Assembly: GCA_900472395.1 (NCBI GenBank)
Contig: UCHV01000018.1
Location: 62,001-126,000 of the forward strand
DNA from: Hyphomicrobiales bacterium
GTDB taxonomy: Bacteria > Pseudomonadota > Alphaproteobacteria > Rhizobiales > Rhizobiaceae
Reading direction: 5' to 3'
DNA length: 64,000 bases
This document shows positions 1 to 10,760 of the stretch, piece by piece. Both the position numbers and the translations under genes were made by a program. Position 1 is the first letter of the stretch. Every line of letters begins with the position of its first letter. The notes beneath the pieces are model-generated. The model searched no databases. It was given only the letters and a program-made list of their open reading frames with translations, and was not told the DNA's origin.

Positions 1-1
1 T

Positions 2-1276
2 GCCCGACTGGATGGTCGAACCATCGACTGGGACAGCCTCGATAAACAAGAGGCCGATGAGGTTCCCACGCCATTTTCCTTTATGACCGATGCGATCGTA
101 AATCCGCAAATCGCTTGTGGCGTGACCCGAACCACTCCTGCCACACATGCGATCATTTCGGAAAACATCGGTTTATCAGCCATGTATTCCGGCGAGATTA
201 AAGGGGTAGGCCCTCGTTATTGTCCCTCTATCGAGGACAAGATTACTAGGTTCGGCGAACGTGACGGACACCAGATCTTTCTGGAGCCTGAGGGTCTGGA
301 TGATCCGACTGTCTATCCGAACGGGATTTCGACATCGCTTCCAGCCAATGTTCAAGAAGCATTTATTCGCACCATTCCTGGTTTGGAAAAAGTTGCAATT
401 CTGCAACCGGGTTATGCGATCGAATATGACCATATTGACCCGCGCGAGTTGAGCCATAGTCTCGAAGTCAAGAAAATGCCCGGCCTTTTCTTGGCCGGCC
501 AGATTAATGGCACGACTGGATATGAAGAAGCTGCCGCTCAAGGCTTGATCGCTGGTTTGAATGCTGCCCTGCTTGTTGGCAATCGCCCTGCCGCCGTATT
601 CAGCCGCACTGAGGCCTATATCGGCGTTATGATCGACGATTTGACGTCGCGCGGAATTACCGAACCCTACCGAATGTTTACCTCGAGAGCTGAATACCGC
701 CTCTCGCTTCGTGCCGATAACGCGGATATCCGACTGACGCCGATCGCGAAGAAATTGGGGGTTGTTTCACTGTCTCGATGCGAGCGCTTCGAGCGCTTTC
801 AAAATGATGTGATGGTTGTTAGACAACAACTGAAAACTGCCACCCTCACTCCGCAGGAAGCTGCCAAGTTCGACATCAAGGTCAACCAGGATGGCCAGCG
901 TCGAAGCGCTTATGAGTTGCTATCCTATCAGGATGTCACAATGGATGATCTGAGACGCGTATGGCCCAATCTCTCGGACAAACCGAACAGTGTTTACGAG
1001 GCCTTGGAAATTGAAGCGGGTTATGCGGTTTACATGGAACGGCAAGAGTCCGGTATTACCGCCACTCGCCGCGAAGAACAACGCGCCATTCCCGAAGATT
1101 TCGACTTCAACGCGCTTAGCGGTCTATCTAATGAGTTAAAGTTGAAATTGGTGCAAAATAAACCTCAAAACATGGCTCAGGCGGCGAGCGTTGACGGTAT
1201 GACACCTGCTGCACTTGCTCTCCTACTCGCGGTTCTTCGCAAAACCGACATTAAACGCTCGCAGCGAGTCTCCTGA
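2..1276 (+). CDS. mnmG: tRNA uridine-5-carboxymethylaminomethyl modification enzyme MnmG, C-terminal part
   Basis: The gene enters from the left edge; 424 residues and the stop are visible. MnmG is the FAD-dependent partner of MnmE that installs the cmnm5 group on wobble uridine 34 of several tRNAs. The visible part holds the conserved middle region ([18 protein letters not shown]), the [19 protein letters not shown] block and the C-terminal tRNA/MnmE-binding helical domain ([17 protein letters not shown]). The reading frame is open from base 2 without a start, so it is truncated only by the window. Its TGA overlaps the ATG of rsmG by one base (TGATG), which suggests translational coupling. 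The order mnmG-rsmG-parA-parB is the classic arrangement near bacterial replication origins. Confidence 0.97.
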   Translation, partial: ARLDGRTIDWDSLDKQEADEVPTPFSFMTDAIVNPQIACGVTRTTPATHAIISENIGLSAMYSGEIKGVGPRYCPSIEDKITRFGERDGHQIFLEPEGLDDPTVYPNGISTSLPANVQEAFIRTIPGLEKVAILQPGYAIEYDHIDPRELSHSLEVKKMPGLFLAGQINGTTGYEEAAAQGLIAGLNAALLVGNRPAAVFSRTEAYIGVMIDDLTSRGITEPYRMFTSRAEYRLSLRADNADIRLTPIAKKLGVVSLSRCERFERFQNDVMVVRQQLKTATLTPQEAAKFDIKVNQDGQRRSAYELLSYQDVTMDDLRRVWPNLSDKPNSVYEALEIEAGYAVYMERQESGITATRREEQRAIPEDFDFNALSGLSNELKLKLVQNKPQNMAQAASVDGMTPAALALLLAVLRKTDIKRSQRVS

Positions 1277-1896
1277 TGCAAATAAACGGCAAAGATGTTT
1301 CACGTGAAACATGCGAGCAGCTGGAGCATTTCTCCGAATTGTTCCGCAAATGGGCCAAGTCCATTAATTTGGTTGCCCCCTCAACATTACCTGACCTATG
1401 GAATCGCCATGTGGCCGACAGTGCGCAAATTTTTCAGCTCTCTTCAGAGCCAAAGATCTGGGCTGATCTAGGTTCGGGCGGCGGTTTTCCGGGTGTCATA
1501 ACCGCTATCTTTCTCAAGGGTTCTGGAGAGGGATGGGTTCATCTGGTCGAAAGCAACCAAAAAAAGGCAGCGTTCCTGCGTCAAGCTCTGCTTGAGACCG
1601 GTGCCAGAGGGAGCGTCCATGTCCTGCGAATCGAAGATGCACCGCAGAAAATTGGCAAGGTAGATGCCATTTCTGCCAGGGCACTGGCCGATCTTGACCT
1701 CTTGTTCGATTTTTTAGAACATTGGATGACTGAGAACGATCAGTGCCGCGCTTTTTTCCATAAAGGCCGGGATTACCGCCAGGAAGTATCGAAAGCGAAT
1801 GGTCGCTGGCGTTTCGATCTGTTAGAACATCGTAGTGCCGTTGAAACGGATTCCATCATTTTGGAAATCGGAGGCCTCCGGCGCAAGGTCAACTGA
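1276..1896 (+). CDS. rsmG: 16S rRNA (guanine-527-N7)-methyltransferase RsmG
   Basis: This 206-residue protein has the length of the GidB/RsmG family, which uses S-adenosylmethionine to methylate G527 in the 530 loop of 16S rRNA; loss gives low-level streptomycin resistance in several bacteria. The SAM-binding glycine loop is visible as [14 protein letters not shown] near residue 65. The ATG overlaps the mnmG stop, which fixes the start. Codons 7-12 (DVSRET) are encoded by a perfect parS palindrome, so this stretch carries both protein and DNA-site information. The family name is certain from motif, length and neighbours. Confidence 0.96.
   Translation: MQINGKDVSRETCEQLEHFSELFRKWAKSINLVAPSTLPDLWNRHVADSAQIFQLSSEPKIWADLGSGGGFPGVITAIFLKGSGEGWVHLVESNQKKAAFLRQALLETGARGSVHVLRIEDAPQKIGKVDAISARALADLDLLFDFLEHWMTENDQCRAFFHKGRDYRQEVSKANGRWRFDLLEHRSAVETDSIILEIGGLRRKVN
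1295..1312. promoter_or_regulatory. parS: parS centromere site inside rsmG
   Basis: ATGTTTCACGTGAAACAT is a perfect 18-bp palindrome containing the 16-bp consensus parS (TGTTTCACGTGAAACA) bound by chromosomal ParB. It lies 1.4 kb upstream of parB in the first codons of rsmG. By analogy with other chromosomal systems ParB loads here, closes as a CTP-dependent clamp and spreads, and ParA then moves the origin region. It is the only perfect copy I found in the window. Confidence 0.95.
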
Positions 1897-1912
1897 TCAT
1901 CCGGATAGCAGA

Positions 1913-2704
1913 ATGAGCGAGCTCAATCGAATTATCACCATAGCCAATCAAAAAGGTGGCGTTGGTAAGACTACGACGGCAATCAACCTTGCAACCGCCC
2001 TCGCCGCTATAGGTGAGCAGGTCTTGATCATAGATCTCGATCCGCAGGGTAATGCCAGCACAGGTTTGGGTATCGACCGGCGTGATCGTAAGCTTTCATC
2101 GTTCGATTTGATGATGGGTAGCCACAGCGTTACCGAGACTGTCGTTCCAACCGCGGTTCCCAATCTGTCGATTGTTCCGTCGACTATGGATTTGTTGGGT
2201 CTCGAGATGGAAATCGGCCAGGCATCAGACCGTGCTTTCAGGCTTAAGCGCGCTCTCCAATCAGACGGTGCGCATTCATTTTCCTATATTCTCCTTGATT
2301 GCCCGCCGTCGTTCAACTTGTTGACAATCAACGCCATGGCTGCGGCGCATTCAGTGCTTGTGCCGCTACAATGCGAGTTCTTTGCACTTGAAGGCTTGAG
2401 CCAGCTGCTTGAAACAGTCAATCAGGTCAAGCAGACGGTCAATCCCGCTCTCGATATTCAGGGTATTGTTCTGACGATGTTTGATGTGCGCAATAATCTT
2501 GCGCAACAGGTCGTCAATGACGTACGGACATATCTGGGTGAAAAAGTCTATCATACGCTGATTCCAAGGAATGTTCGTGTGTCGGAGGCGCCCTCATATG
2601 GAAAGCCTGCTATACTTTACGATCTCAAGTGTGCCGGAAGTCAGGCATACCTGCAGCTGGCATCCGAAGTGATCCAGCGTGAACGTCGCCGCAAGGCGGC
2701 TTGA
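1913..2704 (+). CDS. parA: Chromosome partitioning ATPase ParA
   Basis: A 263-residue ParA/Soj-type ATPase that drives segregation of ParB-parS complexes over the nucleoid. The deviant Walker A motif KGGVGKTTT lies near residue 13, the Walker A' block DLDPQGNASTGL near residue 40, and the Walker B region LLDCPPS in the middle. The ATG at 1913 (MSELNRIITIANQKGG) fits the family N-terminus; an in-frame extension back to 1835 overlaps rsmG and is unlikely. The gene starts 16 bases after rsmG and is followed closely by parB, so the four genes are probably co-transcribed. Confidence 0.96.
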   Translation: MSELNRIITIANQKGGVGKTTTAINLATALAAIGEQVLIIDLDPQGNASTGLGIDRRDRKLSSFDLMMGSHSVTETVVPTAVPNLSIVPSTMDLLGLEMEIGQASDRAFRLKRALQSDGAHSFSYILLDCPPSFNLLTINAMAAAHSVLVPLQCEFFALEGLSQLLETVNQVKQTVNPALDIQGIVLTMFDVRNNLAQQVVNDVRTYLGEKVYHTLIPRNVRVSEAPSYGKPAILYDLKCAGSQAYLQLASEVIQRERRRKAA

Positions 2705-2727
2705 TCAGCTGCGAAGGGCTTTTGATT

Positions 2728-3609
2728 ATGAATGACGATATTTCAAAACGTCGGTTGGGTCGTGGCCTCGCGGCCCTGATCGGTGAAATGGACCAGACGA
2801 CACCGGTTGGCGAGGCCCCCAAAGCGGTCAGTGCAGATCGCCTTGTACCGATCGAACATATCAGTCGTAATCCGCGAAATCCTCGCCGATATTTCGACGA
2901 AAACGATCTCCAGGACCTTTCCAGTTCCATCCGTCAGCATGGAATTGTGCAGCCGGTTGTTGTTCGAACTGTCGGTGAAAATTTCGAAATCATCGCTGGG
3001 GAGCGACGCTGGAGGGCGGCGCAGCTTGCGGGCTTGGTAGAAATTCCGGTTATCGTTCGAGACGTTGATGACCGTACGGCTCTTGAAATCGCCATTGTCG
3101 AAAATGTGCAGCGAGCTGACCTTAACCCACTTGAAGAAGCTTTGGGTTATGAATTGCTGGTGGCCGAGCATGGCTATACGCAGAATGATCTCGGAGACAT
3201 CATCGGTAAAAGCCGCAGTCATGTTGCTAACAGCTTGAGATTGTTGAAACTTCCGACGCCTGTGCGCGAGATGTTGGCTGCCGGTGATCTGTCTGCTGGG
3301 CACGCCCGCGCACTTGTATCCACATCTGATCCGGCCGGTCTCGCTCGCACGATCGTCTCCAAAGGCATGTCCGTGCGCGACGCCGAGCGACTCGCGCAGA
3401 ACGATATCAAGGCCCAGACGCAGCCAGCATCCATGCCAAAACTGGATCAGAAAGATTCTGATACCTTGGCGTTGGAACGGACGTTGTCAGATGCTCTCGG
3501 GCTGGATGTTACAATCAATCATCGTGGTAGCGGTGGCCAGGTTCGAATTTCCTACAAGACGCTCGACCAGCTGGAAGAGATTTGCCGGCTCCTGGAAAAA
3601 CGGGCGTAA
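2728..3609 (+). CDS. parB: Chromosome partitioning protein ParB
   Basis: A 293-residue ParB/Spo0J protein. The N-terminal CTP-binding domain has the GERRWRAAQLAGL box near residue 93, followed by a helix-turn-helix (NDLGDIIGKSRSHVANSLRLLKL) that reads parS and a C-terminal dimerisation domain. ATG 2728 is preceded by GAAGGG and gives the usual N-terminus with the RLGRGLAALIGE ParA-stimulating segment. A TTG at 2701, overlapping the end of parA, would add nine residues and is less likely. Its cognate site is present at 1295-1312. Confidence 0.96.
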   Translation: MNDDISKRRLGRGLAALIGEMDQTTPVGEAPKAVSADRLVPIEHISRNPRNPRRYFDENDLQDLSSSIRQHGIVQPVVVRTVGENFEIIAGERRWRAAQLAGLVEIPVIVRDVDDRTALEIAIVENVQRADLNPLEEALGYELLVAEHGYTQNDLGDIIGKSRSHVANSLRLLKLPTPVREMLAAGDLSAGHARALVSTSDPAGLARTIVSKGMSVRDAERLAQNDIKAQTQPASMPKLDQKDSDTLALERTLSDALGLDVTINHRGSGGQVRISYKTLDQLEEICRLLEKRA

Positions 3610-3624
3610 TTGCCTGCCAATAAA

Positions 3625-4680
3625 TTATCGGCGGCCAGCTGCCGATTTTTGGCGGGCTGATTGAAGTGTCACCGACATAAGCAGATGGAAGGCAATGCTG
3701 TCTTCCAATGGTTGACGCTGTCGGGTCTGCAGGATTGTCGTTTGAATACGTCCGGCTTCACGAGCAATCGACTTTGAGGTCCACGTGCGGAGAGCCCGTT
3801 CCATGATTGGCTCTCTTCGGAAATGGATGTGTCTTCCCAACGTCTGCATGATTTGAGCAGGCTGAGTATTTTTCTCATCCATTTCTGAACGCATCACGTC
3901 CAGCAGCTGAAATTGACGCAAGCAGGACTGAAGAATCAGAAAAACGGGCGTTTTCGATGCCACGACTTTTGCAAAAGCGAGATTAAGGCGGTCCACATCG
4001 CCTTCCAAAACCGCATCAACCGCATCATCCGTAGAGACTGCGCTTGCGTCGCCGATAATATCGACAACATGTTGTTCGTCTATCGTGCCCTGCCCTCTCC
4101 TGTAGAGAGCCAGCTTACGAATTTCGCCTCGAGAAGCGATACGGTCCCCGCCAAGCGCTTCCAGAAGCCTATCGCGCGCTGCCGGCGTGATGCTTAGCCC
4201 TTCATTTTTCAGCTCTTCATCGATGAGGTTGTTCATGGCGCGGGCGTCATCGGCATAACACGGTACGGCAGCTACGGTTTTCGCCGCTTCGGCTACTTTG
4301 CGAACACCGCTACCTTTTTTTACGTCGCCAGCCTCAATCAGCAGAATGTTGTCCGATGGCGGCGCGTTCGATAGGGTTTGAAGCGCGTCAACAAGTACCT
4401 TCTCGGTTCCGCTACCCCTCACCCAGATCAGCTTCTTACCGCCGAACAGGCCAAAGGCTCCTACCTCATCCGCCACACGGCCGGGATCGCCGCTGAGGTC
4501 GCTGGAGTCCAGCTTTACCATCGCGAATGGGTCATCTGAGGAGACGCCGCTCTTGGCGGCTATGACTGCAGCTCTTTCAGATACAAGCCCGCGATCCGGT
4601 CCGTAAACCAGAAAAATTCGGTAGCTTTCGATGCTTGATTTGGAAAAGCGATCGAACTCGTGGGACTTGATTTCGACCAT
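3625..4680 (-). CDS. holA: DNA polymerase III delta subunit
   Basis: A 351-residue HolA-type protein, the clamp-loader subunit that binds and opens the beta sliding clamp. It starts MVEIKSHEFDRF and has the YRIFLVYGPDRGLVSERA segment near residue 21 that replaces a normal Walker A loop in delta, followed by the collar domain. Length and layout fit alphaproteobacterial HolA. It lies 11 bases after lptE and is the last gene of the leuS-lptE-holA operon, a conserved arrangement in many Proteobacteria. Confidence 0.93.
   Translation of the reverse strand: MVEIKSHEFDRFSKSSIESYRIFLVYGPDRGLVSERAAVIAAKSGVSSDDPFAMVKLDSSDLSGDPGRVADEVGAFGLFGGKKLIWVRGSGTEKVLVDALQTLSNAPPSDNILLIEAGDVKKGSGVRKVAEAAKTVAAVPCYADDARAMNNLIDEELKNEGLSITPAARDRLLEALGGDRIASRGEIRKLALYRRGQGTIDEQHVVDIIGDASAVSTDDAVDAVLEGDVDRLNLAFAKVVASKTPVFLILQSCLRQFQLLDVMRSEMDEKNTQPAQIMQTLGRHIHFRREPIMERALRTWTSKSIAREAGRIQTTILQTRQRQPLEDSIAFHLLMSVTLQSARQKSAAGRR
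3627..3650 (+). terminator. Intrinsic terminator of parB
   Basis: Arms ATCGGC and GCCGAT flank an 8-base loop and are followed directly by five T residues on the plus strand. It stands 17 bases after the parB stop and lies inside the last codons of the convergent holA gene, so one short stretch both ends parB transcription and codes for the HolA C-terminus. Confidence 0.7.
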
Positions 4681-4691
4681 TGTCGGCCGCC

Positions 4692-5225
4692 TTACTGGCG
4701 GCCGAGGGTTGTCGCGATATCGCCCCTGATGAATTCCGCCAGCTGTTTTGCTGCCCGGTCTTCCGCGTCACGATAAGCGCGCATTTCGGCGAATTCCTGC
4801 GCAGACACATCGAGGAGTGCAGTGGACTTGCGTTGACCGCTCTTGAGAACCTTGCCGTCGCTCACTCGCGTGAACGTGTAGGTTCCGGTCAGTGTCACGC
4901 GGCCGGGAATAAGATTGTTCGTAACCTGTTCATCCAGGACGTTCTGGCGGAACGAGCTGACGCCCAAGGCCAGATTGTATTCTGGTTGCCGGCTTTCCCC
5001 CGCCCCACCTGATGTCAGGAATATCAATTCGTTGCGAACAGTCTGGGTGATCCTGTCACCGGCTTGCGAGAAGCCGATCGAGGCGAGTTTCTGCCCGGTT
5101 CCACTTCCGTTGGAATCAACGGCGTAAAGTGGTTTCACCTGGCACCCGGCCAATGCCACCAGCACTGCCGCTACAGATGCGGTGCGTGCGATACGAAAAA
5201 AATCCTTGGTGACGTTAGACAACAA
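4692..5225 (-). CDS. lptE: LPS-assembly lipoprotein LptE
   Basis: A 177-residue lipoprotein. A short hydrophobic signal ends in the lipobox ALAGC with the acylated cysteine at about residue 28. The mature part fits LptE, the outer-membrane plug of the LptD translocon that places lipopolysaccharide on the cell surface. There is no ATG in the right place: the start must be TTG at 5225 or the next TTG at 5222. The gene overlaps the end of leuS by 11 bases, so translation is probably coupled. The family is low in sequence conservation; the call rests on lipobox, size and the leuS-lptE-holA order. Confidence 0.88.
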   Translation of the reverse strand: MLSNVTKDFFRIARTASVAAVLVALAGCQVKPLYAVDSNGSGTGQKLASIGFSQAGDRITQTVRNELIFLTSGGAGESRQPEYNLALGVSSFRQNVLDEQVTNNLIPGRVTLTGTYTFTRVSDGKVLKSGQRKSTALLDVSAQEFAEMRAYRDAEDRAAKQLAEFIRGDIATTLGRQ

Positions 5226-7848
5226 TGTTCACGATCCTCTGTGGGACAACAATGATCTTCTTCGGGGAACGCCCTTCGAGCGTGGCTTGAACGGCTTCCA
5301 GCTGGAGCACGGCCTTCTCAACCGCACTTTGATCCGCGTCGCGCGCGATTGTCAATTCCGCGCGCTTCTTGCCGTTAATTTGCACCGGCAAAGTAATCTC
5401 GTTGTCAGCCACCAGCCCGGCATCGAAAATTGGCCATGGCGTCTCGGCAACGATACCGTCACGTCCCAGAACTTTCCAGCATTCCTCTGCCAGATGCGGT
5501 GTCATGGGAGCGACGATCTGAACGAGGATTTCCGCCGCATTCCGGACAGCACCGATATAGGCTTGATCCTTGCCGCCGCCGGCGACTGCGGTGAGAGGTC
5601 CGGCAAGTGTATTGACCAGTTCGTAGATGCGCGCCACGGCCTTGTTGAAAGCCAGCTTGTCGAAGTCTGCCTGGACAGCCTGCAGCGTCTTGTGCGCAGC
5701 CTGCGAGATAGCCAACGCTTCCCCATCCTTAGCCGGGTTTGCATCGGCAGCTATCAGCTTATCCGCAGCTTCCGAGATCAGACGCCAAACACGTTGCACA
5801 AAACGGTGTGAACCTTCCACACCTGCTTCCGACCAGATAACATCACGCTCAGGTGGCGAATCGGACAAGACAAAGAAGCGAGCGGTGTCGGCGCCGTAAG
5901 AAGCGATGATATCGTCAGGATCCACCACGTTCTTCTTGGACTTTGACATCTTTTCGATGGAACCTATCGCAATCTCCTCATCGGTTGAAAGCAGATAGGC
6001 GCGGCGGACACCGTCGACTTCTTCGATACGGAGATCAGCGGGAGCAACCCACTCACCATTGGCGCCCGAGCCCCTCCGGTAGGTTTCATGCACAACCATG
6101 CCTTGCGTGAAGAGACCCTTGAAAGGTTCGCTTACGCCGACATGACCAGTTGCCTGCATCGCACGGGTGAAGAAGCGTGAATAAAGCAGGTGCAGGATCG
6201 CGTGTTCGATGCCGCCAATATACTGGTCCACCGGCAGCCAGTGGTTAGCAGCTTTCGGATCCGTCGGATCGTTTTCCCACGGCGCCGTAAAGCGCGTGTA
6301 GTACCAGCTGGAATCAACGAACGTGTCCATGGTGTCGGTTTCACGACGAGCATCATGTCCGCACTGTGGGCAGGCGACATGACGCCACGTGGCATGACGA
6401 TCGAGCGGGTTACCCGGCTGGTCGAATGTCACGTCGTCAGGTAGCTGCACCGGCAGGTTTTTCTTCGGAACCGGCACAACGCCGCAGACTTCGCAATGAA
6501 TAACGGGGATGGGGCATCCCCAATAACGCTGGCGGGAAATGCCCCAGTCACGCAGCCGGAAATTGACCTTGCGGCTGGCCTGTGGCGCTTCTCCCAGAAC
6601 CTGATCGGATAATTTCGTCGCTACCGCCTCGAAAGCGGCCTCGGTGGTCATGCCATCGAGGAAGCGCGAATTGATCATCACGCCATCGCCGTCATAGGCT
6701 TCGTCACCGACAACGAAAGTCGCAGCGTCACCATCGGCAGGCATCACGACCGGAACAACCGGCAGACTGTATTTGCGTGCGAAATCCAGATCGCGCTGGT
6801 CGCCGGACGGGCAGCCGAAAATGGCGCCTGTGCCATAGTCCATCAATACGAAATTGGCGATGTAGACGGGGACTTCCCAGTTCGGGTCGAGCGGATGTCT
6901 AACCTTCAGTCCGGTATCGAACCCCTTTTTTTCAGCCGTTTCCAAAGCGGCCAGCGACGTGCCGGCCTGACGGCATTCCTCACAGAAGTTATGAGCTTCA
7001 GCGTTCTTGTCGGCAATGGCACGAGCAACCGGATGGTCTGCGGCAATCGCGAGGAAGGACGCGCCGAACAGCGTATCCGGGCGTGTCGTATAAACCTCGA
7101 TATCCGCGGCGGCGCCCGAAGTCTGGCTCTCTGCCGTCAGCTCCCAGCGCAGCGCCAGGCCTTCAGAGCGGCCGATCCAGTTCTTCTGCATCAGGCGGAC
7201 TTTTTCCGGCCATTGATCCAGCGTGTCGAGAGCATCCAGCAGATCCTGGCTGAACTCGGTGATCTTGAAGAACCATTGAACGAGTTCGCGCTGTTCCACC
7301 AGCGCGCCGGAACGCCAGCCACGGCCATCGATCACCTGTTCGTTGGCCAGCACTGTGTTATCTATCGGGTCCCAGTTGACCTTGGACTGCTTGCGGTAAA
7401 CCAGACCCTTTTCCATCATGTCGAGGAAAAGCATCTGCTGACGATGATAATAATCGACATCGCAGGTTGCGAATTCACGTGTCCAGTCGAGCGAAAGGCC
7501 CATGGCCTTCAGCTGCTTCTTCATCGAAGCGATGTTCTGGTAGGTCCATTCCTTGGGGTGAACCTTGTTGTCCCGGGCAGCGTTTTCAGCCGGCATGCCA
7601 AAAGCGTCCCAGCCCATCGGGTGAAGCACGTTATAACCGCGCGCGCGTTTGTAGCGCGCCACCACATCGCCCATGGCGTAATTGCGCACGTGGCCCATGT
7701 GAATGCGACCGGACGGATACGGGAACATTTCAAGGACATAATATTTTTCGCGCGGATCATCATTGTCCGTCTGAAAGGTCTTGGCTTCATTCCACCGTGC
7801 CTGCCAGCGAGGCTCGGCATCGCGCGGATTATAACGTTCGGTGGCCAT
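5215..7848 (-). CDS. leuS: Leucyl-tRNA synthetase
   Basis: A class I synthetase of 877 residues that charges tRNA-Leu. The HIGH signature appears as [13 protein letters not shown] near residue 42 and KMSKS as [15 protein letters not shown] in the last third, with the CP1 editing domain between them. ATG 7848 ([16 protein letters not shown]) is the family N-terminus; the open frame continues to 7962 but has no conserved residues there. It is divergent from the PLP-homeostasis gene at 8013 and heads the leuS-lptE-holA operon. Confidence 0.97.
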   Translation of the reverse strand: MATERYNPRDAEPRWQARWNEAKTFQTDNDDPREKYYVLEMFPYPSGRIHMGHVRNYAMGDVVARYKRARGYNVLHPMGWDAFGMPAENAARDNKVHPKEWTYQNIASMKKQLKAMGLSLDWTREFATCDVDYYHRQQMLFLDMMEKGLVYRKQSKVNWDPIDNTVLANEQVIDGRGWRSGALVEQRELVQWFFKITEFSQDLLDALDTLDQWPEKVRLMQKNWIGRSEGLALRWELTAESQTSGAAADIEVYTTRPDTLFGASFLAIAADHPVARAIADKNAEAHNFCEECRQAGTSLAALETAEKKGFDTGLKVRHPLDPNWEVPVYIANFVLMDYGTGAIFGCPSGDQRDLDFARKYSLPVVPVVMPADGDAATFVVGDEAYDGDGVMINSRFLDGMTTEAAFEAVATKLSDQVLGEAPQASRKVNFRLRDWGISRQRYWGCPIPVIHCEVCGVVPVPKKNLPVQLPDDVTFDQPGNPLDRHATWRHVACPQCGHDARRETDTMDTFVDSSWYYTRFTAPWENDPTDPKAANHWLPVDQYIGGIEHAILHLLYSRFFTRAMQATGHVGVSEPFKGLFTQGMVVHETYRRGSGANGEWVAPADLRIEEVDGVRRAYLLSTDEEIAIGSIEKMSKSKKNVVDPDDIIASYGADTARFFVLSDSPPERDVIWSEAGVEGSHRFVQRVWRLISEAADKLIAADANPAKDGEALAISQAAHKTLQAVQADFDKLAFNKAVARIYELVNTLAGPLTAVAGGGKDQAYIGAVRNAAEILVQIVAPMTPHLAEECWKVLGRDGIVAETPWPIFDAGLVADNEITLPVQINGKKRAELTIARDADQSAVEKAVLQLEAVQATLEGRSPKKIIVVPQRIVNIVV

Positions 7849-8012
7849 TTTTATCGATTTCCGGAATATGATGCGTTTGGGCTGACCTTCACCACGAAAC
7901 CATCCGAGCGTCAAGTTTTGCCGGGCTTTTGATGGTATCGGCACGCCGGAAAGGCTTGGCATCGGCGGCTTCGCCGGTTAATCGCAGATATGCACACATG
8001 CTGGAGATTCCA

Positions 8013-8672
8013 ATGACTGTCGAACAAAGGCTCGCCGAGGTTAAAGGCCGTATCAAGGCCGCTCAGAAGATTGGCAGTCGTTCCGTGGAAGACGTCCGGT
8101 TGGTGGCGGTATCAAAGACTTTCGATGTCGAGGATATCAGGCCGGTGATAAATGCAGGCCAGTATGTTTTCGGTGAAAACCGCGTCCAGGAGAGCCAAAG
8201 CAAATGGCCAGTCCTCAAGCAGGAAACACCTGATCTGGAGCTTCACCTTATCGGCCCGCTGCAATCCAACAAGGCTGCCGAGGCAGTGGCTTTGTTTGAC
8301 GTGATCGAGACCGTCGATCGCGAAAAAATTGCAGCAGCTCTTGCGCAGGAAATGGCCAGGCAAGGCCGCAAGTTGCGGCTTTATGTGCAGGTCAATATCG
8401 GGCTGGAACCGCAGAAAGCGGGGATCGCCCCAAAAGAAACCGCTGCCTTCCTGCGTTATTGCCGAGACGAACTTGGGCTCGAGATAGAAGGGCTGATGTG
8501 CATCCCACCAGCGGAAGATCATCCCGGCCCCTATTTCGCGCTGCTTCGCAAGCTTGCCGAAGAAAACGGGGTCACCAAGCTTTCGATGGGCATGTCCGGC
8601 GATTTTGAAACCGCCATTCAGTTCGGGGCCACCAGCGTGCGTGTTGGTTCGGCCATCTTTGGCGCTCGCTAA
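8013..8672 (+). CDS. YggS/PLPBP family pyridoxal-phosphate homeostasis protein
   Basis: A 219-residue single-domain PLP-binding protein of the YggS/PROSC family. The lysine that binds the cofactor is in RLVAVSKTF near residue 34; the FGENRVQE, HLIGPLQSNK and KLSMGMSGDFETAI blocks are all present. The family buffers free PLP and affects amino-acid and keto-acid pools rather than catalysing a known reaction. The start at 8013 is supported by GGAG six bases upstream; ATG 7998 would add five residues. It is transcribed away from leuS. Confidence 0.94.
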   Translation: MTVEQRLAEVKGRIKAAQKIGSRSVEDVRLVAVSKTFDVEDIRPVINAGQYVFGENRVQESQSKWPVLKQETPDLELHLIGPLQSNKAAEAVALFDVIETVDREKIAAALAQEMARQGRKLRLYVQVNIGLEPQKAGIAPKETAAFLRYCRDELGLEIEGLMCIPPAEDHPGPYFALLRKLAEENGVTKLSMGMSGDFETAIQFGATSVRVGSAIFGAR

Positions 8673-8762
8673 ACTATCTTCGCCCTTTGTCGGATTTTAC
8701 GACTGATGACTTGCTTCTAATATGCTCCTGCGAACTCAAGGTCGCGTGGGAGGAGAAGCCAC

Positions 8763-10673
8763 ATGTCCAGCCGCTACGCAGATGTCTATGGTCAATGGAA
8801 AAGCGATCCTGATGCCTTTTGGGCAAAGGCGGCTGAAGACATAGATTGGTACCAAAAGCCAAGATGCGTATTCGATCCCGATCAAGGCGCCTATGGCAGG
8901 TGGTTCGCGGACGGCGTCGGCAACACATGCTTCAACTGCGTCGATAGACATGTCGCAGCGGGCAGGGGCCAAGATCCTGCCATCATTTTCGACAGTGCCA
9001 TGACCAGCGTCAGCCAGACCTACTCGTTTGATGATGTTCTTCAGGAAGTTACCGCCGTTGCGGCGGTGCTGAAAAATCTCGGCGTAGAGAAGGGCGATCG
9101 TGTCGTCATTTACATGCCGATGATCGCCGAAGCGGTTTTCTCGATGCTCGCCTGCGCGCGCATTGGAGCAATTCATTCAGTCGTGTTTGGCGGATTTGCC
9201 GCGCAGGAACTGGCTTCACGCGTCGATAGTGCGAGGGCAAAGGTGGTGATTGCCGCCAGTTGCGGCCTCGAACCCGGCAAGGTCGTCGCCTACAAGCCGC
9301 TTCTGGACGCGGCTATTGATCTTGCCGGCAGCAAACCATCCTATTGCCTGATCGTGCAGCGTGCGCAATTGCGTGCCGATTTGAAAACGGATCGTGGCGA
9401 ACTGGATTTCGCCAATCTCGTTGGCAAAGAAAGGGAAAAAAAGACCGAGATCGCCTGTGTGCCCGTAGCGGCCACTGATCCGCTTTATATCCTCTACACA
9501 TCCGGCACGACTGGAAAGCCGAAAGGCGTTGTTCGTGACAACGGGGGCCATATGGTCGCCCTGCAATGGTCAATGCGGAATATCTATGGCTTGCGACCGG
9601 GCGATACTTTCTGGACCGCCTCCGATATCGGCTGGGTGGTCGGGCACTCCTATATCGTTTACGGCCCGCTATTGGCCGGAGTTACGACTGTCCTGTTCGA
9701 AGGAAAACCAGTCGGTACACCGGATGCGGGCACCTTCTGGCGCGTTGTCGAACGATACCGCGTCAATGTACTTTTCACTGCCCCCACCGCCTTTCGTGCG
9801 ATCCGGCGTGATGATCCTGACGGCATTTTTGTTACCCAGCGGGATTTATCCAGCCTGCGAACGTTATTCCTTGCAGGTGAGCGTGCTGATCCCGAGACAC
9901 TGCGTTGGGCCGAAGCGCTGTTCCGCATTCCCGTCATCGACCACTGGTGGCAGACGGAAACCGGATGGGCCATCGTCGCCAACCCGGTAGGCCTGCAACC
10001 GCTTGGCGTGAAACACGGGTCCCCAACGGTTCCAATGCCCGGTTTTGGTGTCGAGGTTCTCGACGATGCCGGCAAACCTATTAAGCACGGTCTTCTCGGT
10101 AACCTGGCGATCCGCTTGCCGTTGCCACCCGGATGCCTGGTGACATTTTGGGAGGCGGATGAACGTTTTCGAGAAACGTGCCTGAATGAATTTCCGGGCT
10201 ATTACAAAACAGCCGATGCCGGCTTGATCGATGAGGATGGCTACGTCTTTGTGATGGCGCGAACCGATGACATCATTAATTGCGCAGGCCATCGTCTATC
10301 GACGGGTGCACTTGAGGAAGTTTGCGCCGCACATCCGGATGTCGCCGAATGTGCTGTTGTCGGTGCGGCAGACGCCATCAAGGGGCAGGTGCCCTATGGC
10401 TTTCTGGTCCTGAAACACGGCGTGAACCGCGACGAAACAGCGATCAGCCAGGAAGTCGTGGATCTCGTCCGCCAACGAATCGGTCCCGTTGCTGCGTTTC
10501 GCACAGCATTGATCGTGCCGAAATTGCCTAAAACCCGGTCGGGTAAAATCCTGCGCGGCACGATACAAAAGATTGTTGACGGCGAGACATGGACAATGCC
10601 GGCAACGATTGATGATCCCGCGACGCTTGACATGATCATTGCGGCCTTGGAGGAACGCATTTACGTTTCCTGA
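8763..10673 (+). CDS. prpE: Propionyl-CoA synthetase-like acyl-CoA ligase
   Basis: A 636-residue member of the ANL adenylating family that converts a short acid, probably propionate, to its CoA thioester through an acyl-AMP. Motifs: phosphate loop YTSGTTGKPKG near residue 245, WWQTETGW near 395, and the C-terminal [12 protein letters not shown] containing the catalytic lysine that is usually controlled by acetylation. The N-terminus (YADVYGQWKSDPDAFWAKAA) and overall sequence resemble PrpE more than Acs; a separate Acs lies 3 kb downstream. GGGAGGAG precedes the ATG. Substrate is inferred from family, not shown by the sequence. Confidence 0.85.
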   Translation: MSSRYADVYGQWKSDPDAFWAKAAEDIDWYQKPRCVFDPDQGAYGRWFADGVGNTCFNCVDRHVAAGRGQDPAIIFDSAMTSVSQTYSFDDVLQEVTAVAAVLKNLGVEKGDRVVIYMPMIAEAVFSMLACARIGAIHSVVFGGFAAQELASRVDSARAKVVIAASCGLEPGKVVAYKPLLDAAIDLAGSKPSYCLIVQRAQLRADLKTDRGELDFANLVGKEREKKTEIACVPVAATDPLYILYTSGTTGKPKGVVRDNGGHMVALQWSMRNIYGLRPGDTFWTASDIGWVVGHSYIVYGPLLAGVTTVLFEGKPVGTPDAGTFWRVVERYRVNVLFTAPTAFRAIRRDDPDGIFVTQRDLSSLRTLFLAGERADPETLRWAEALFRIPVIDHWWQTETGWAIVANPVGLQPLGVKHGSPTVPMPGFGVEVLDDAGKPIKHGLLGNLAIRLPLPPGCLVTFWEADERFRETCLNEFPGYYKTADAGLIDEDGYVFVMARTDDIINCAGHRLSTGALEEVCAAHPDVAECAVVGAADAIKGQVPYGFLVLKHGVNRDETAISQEVVDLVRQRIGPVAAFRTALIVPKLPKTRSGKILRGTIQKIVDGETWTMPATIDDPATLDMIIAALEERIYVS

Positions 10674-10760
10674 AATCCAAAAAACAAATATTTTACAATG
10701 GTATATAACGCCTGTTCGGGAATTTTTCTCGGCTTGTGACGGCAAGAGAAATTGCGTGTG

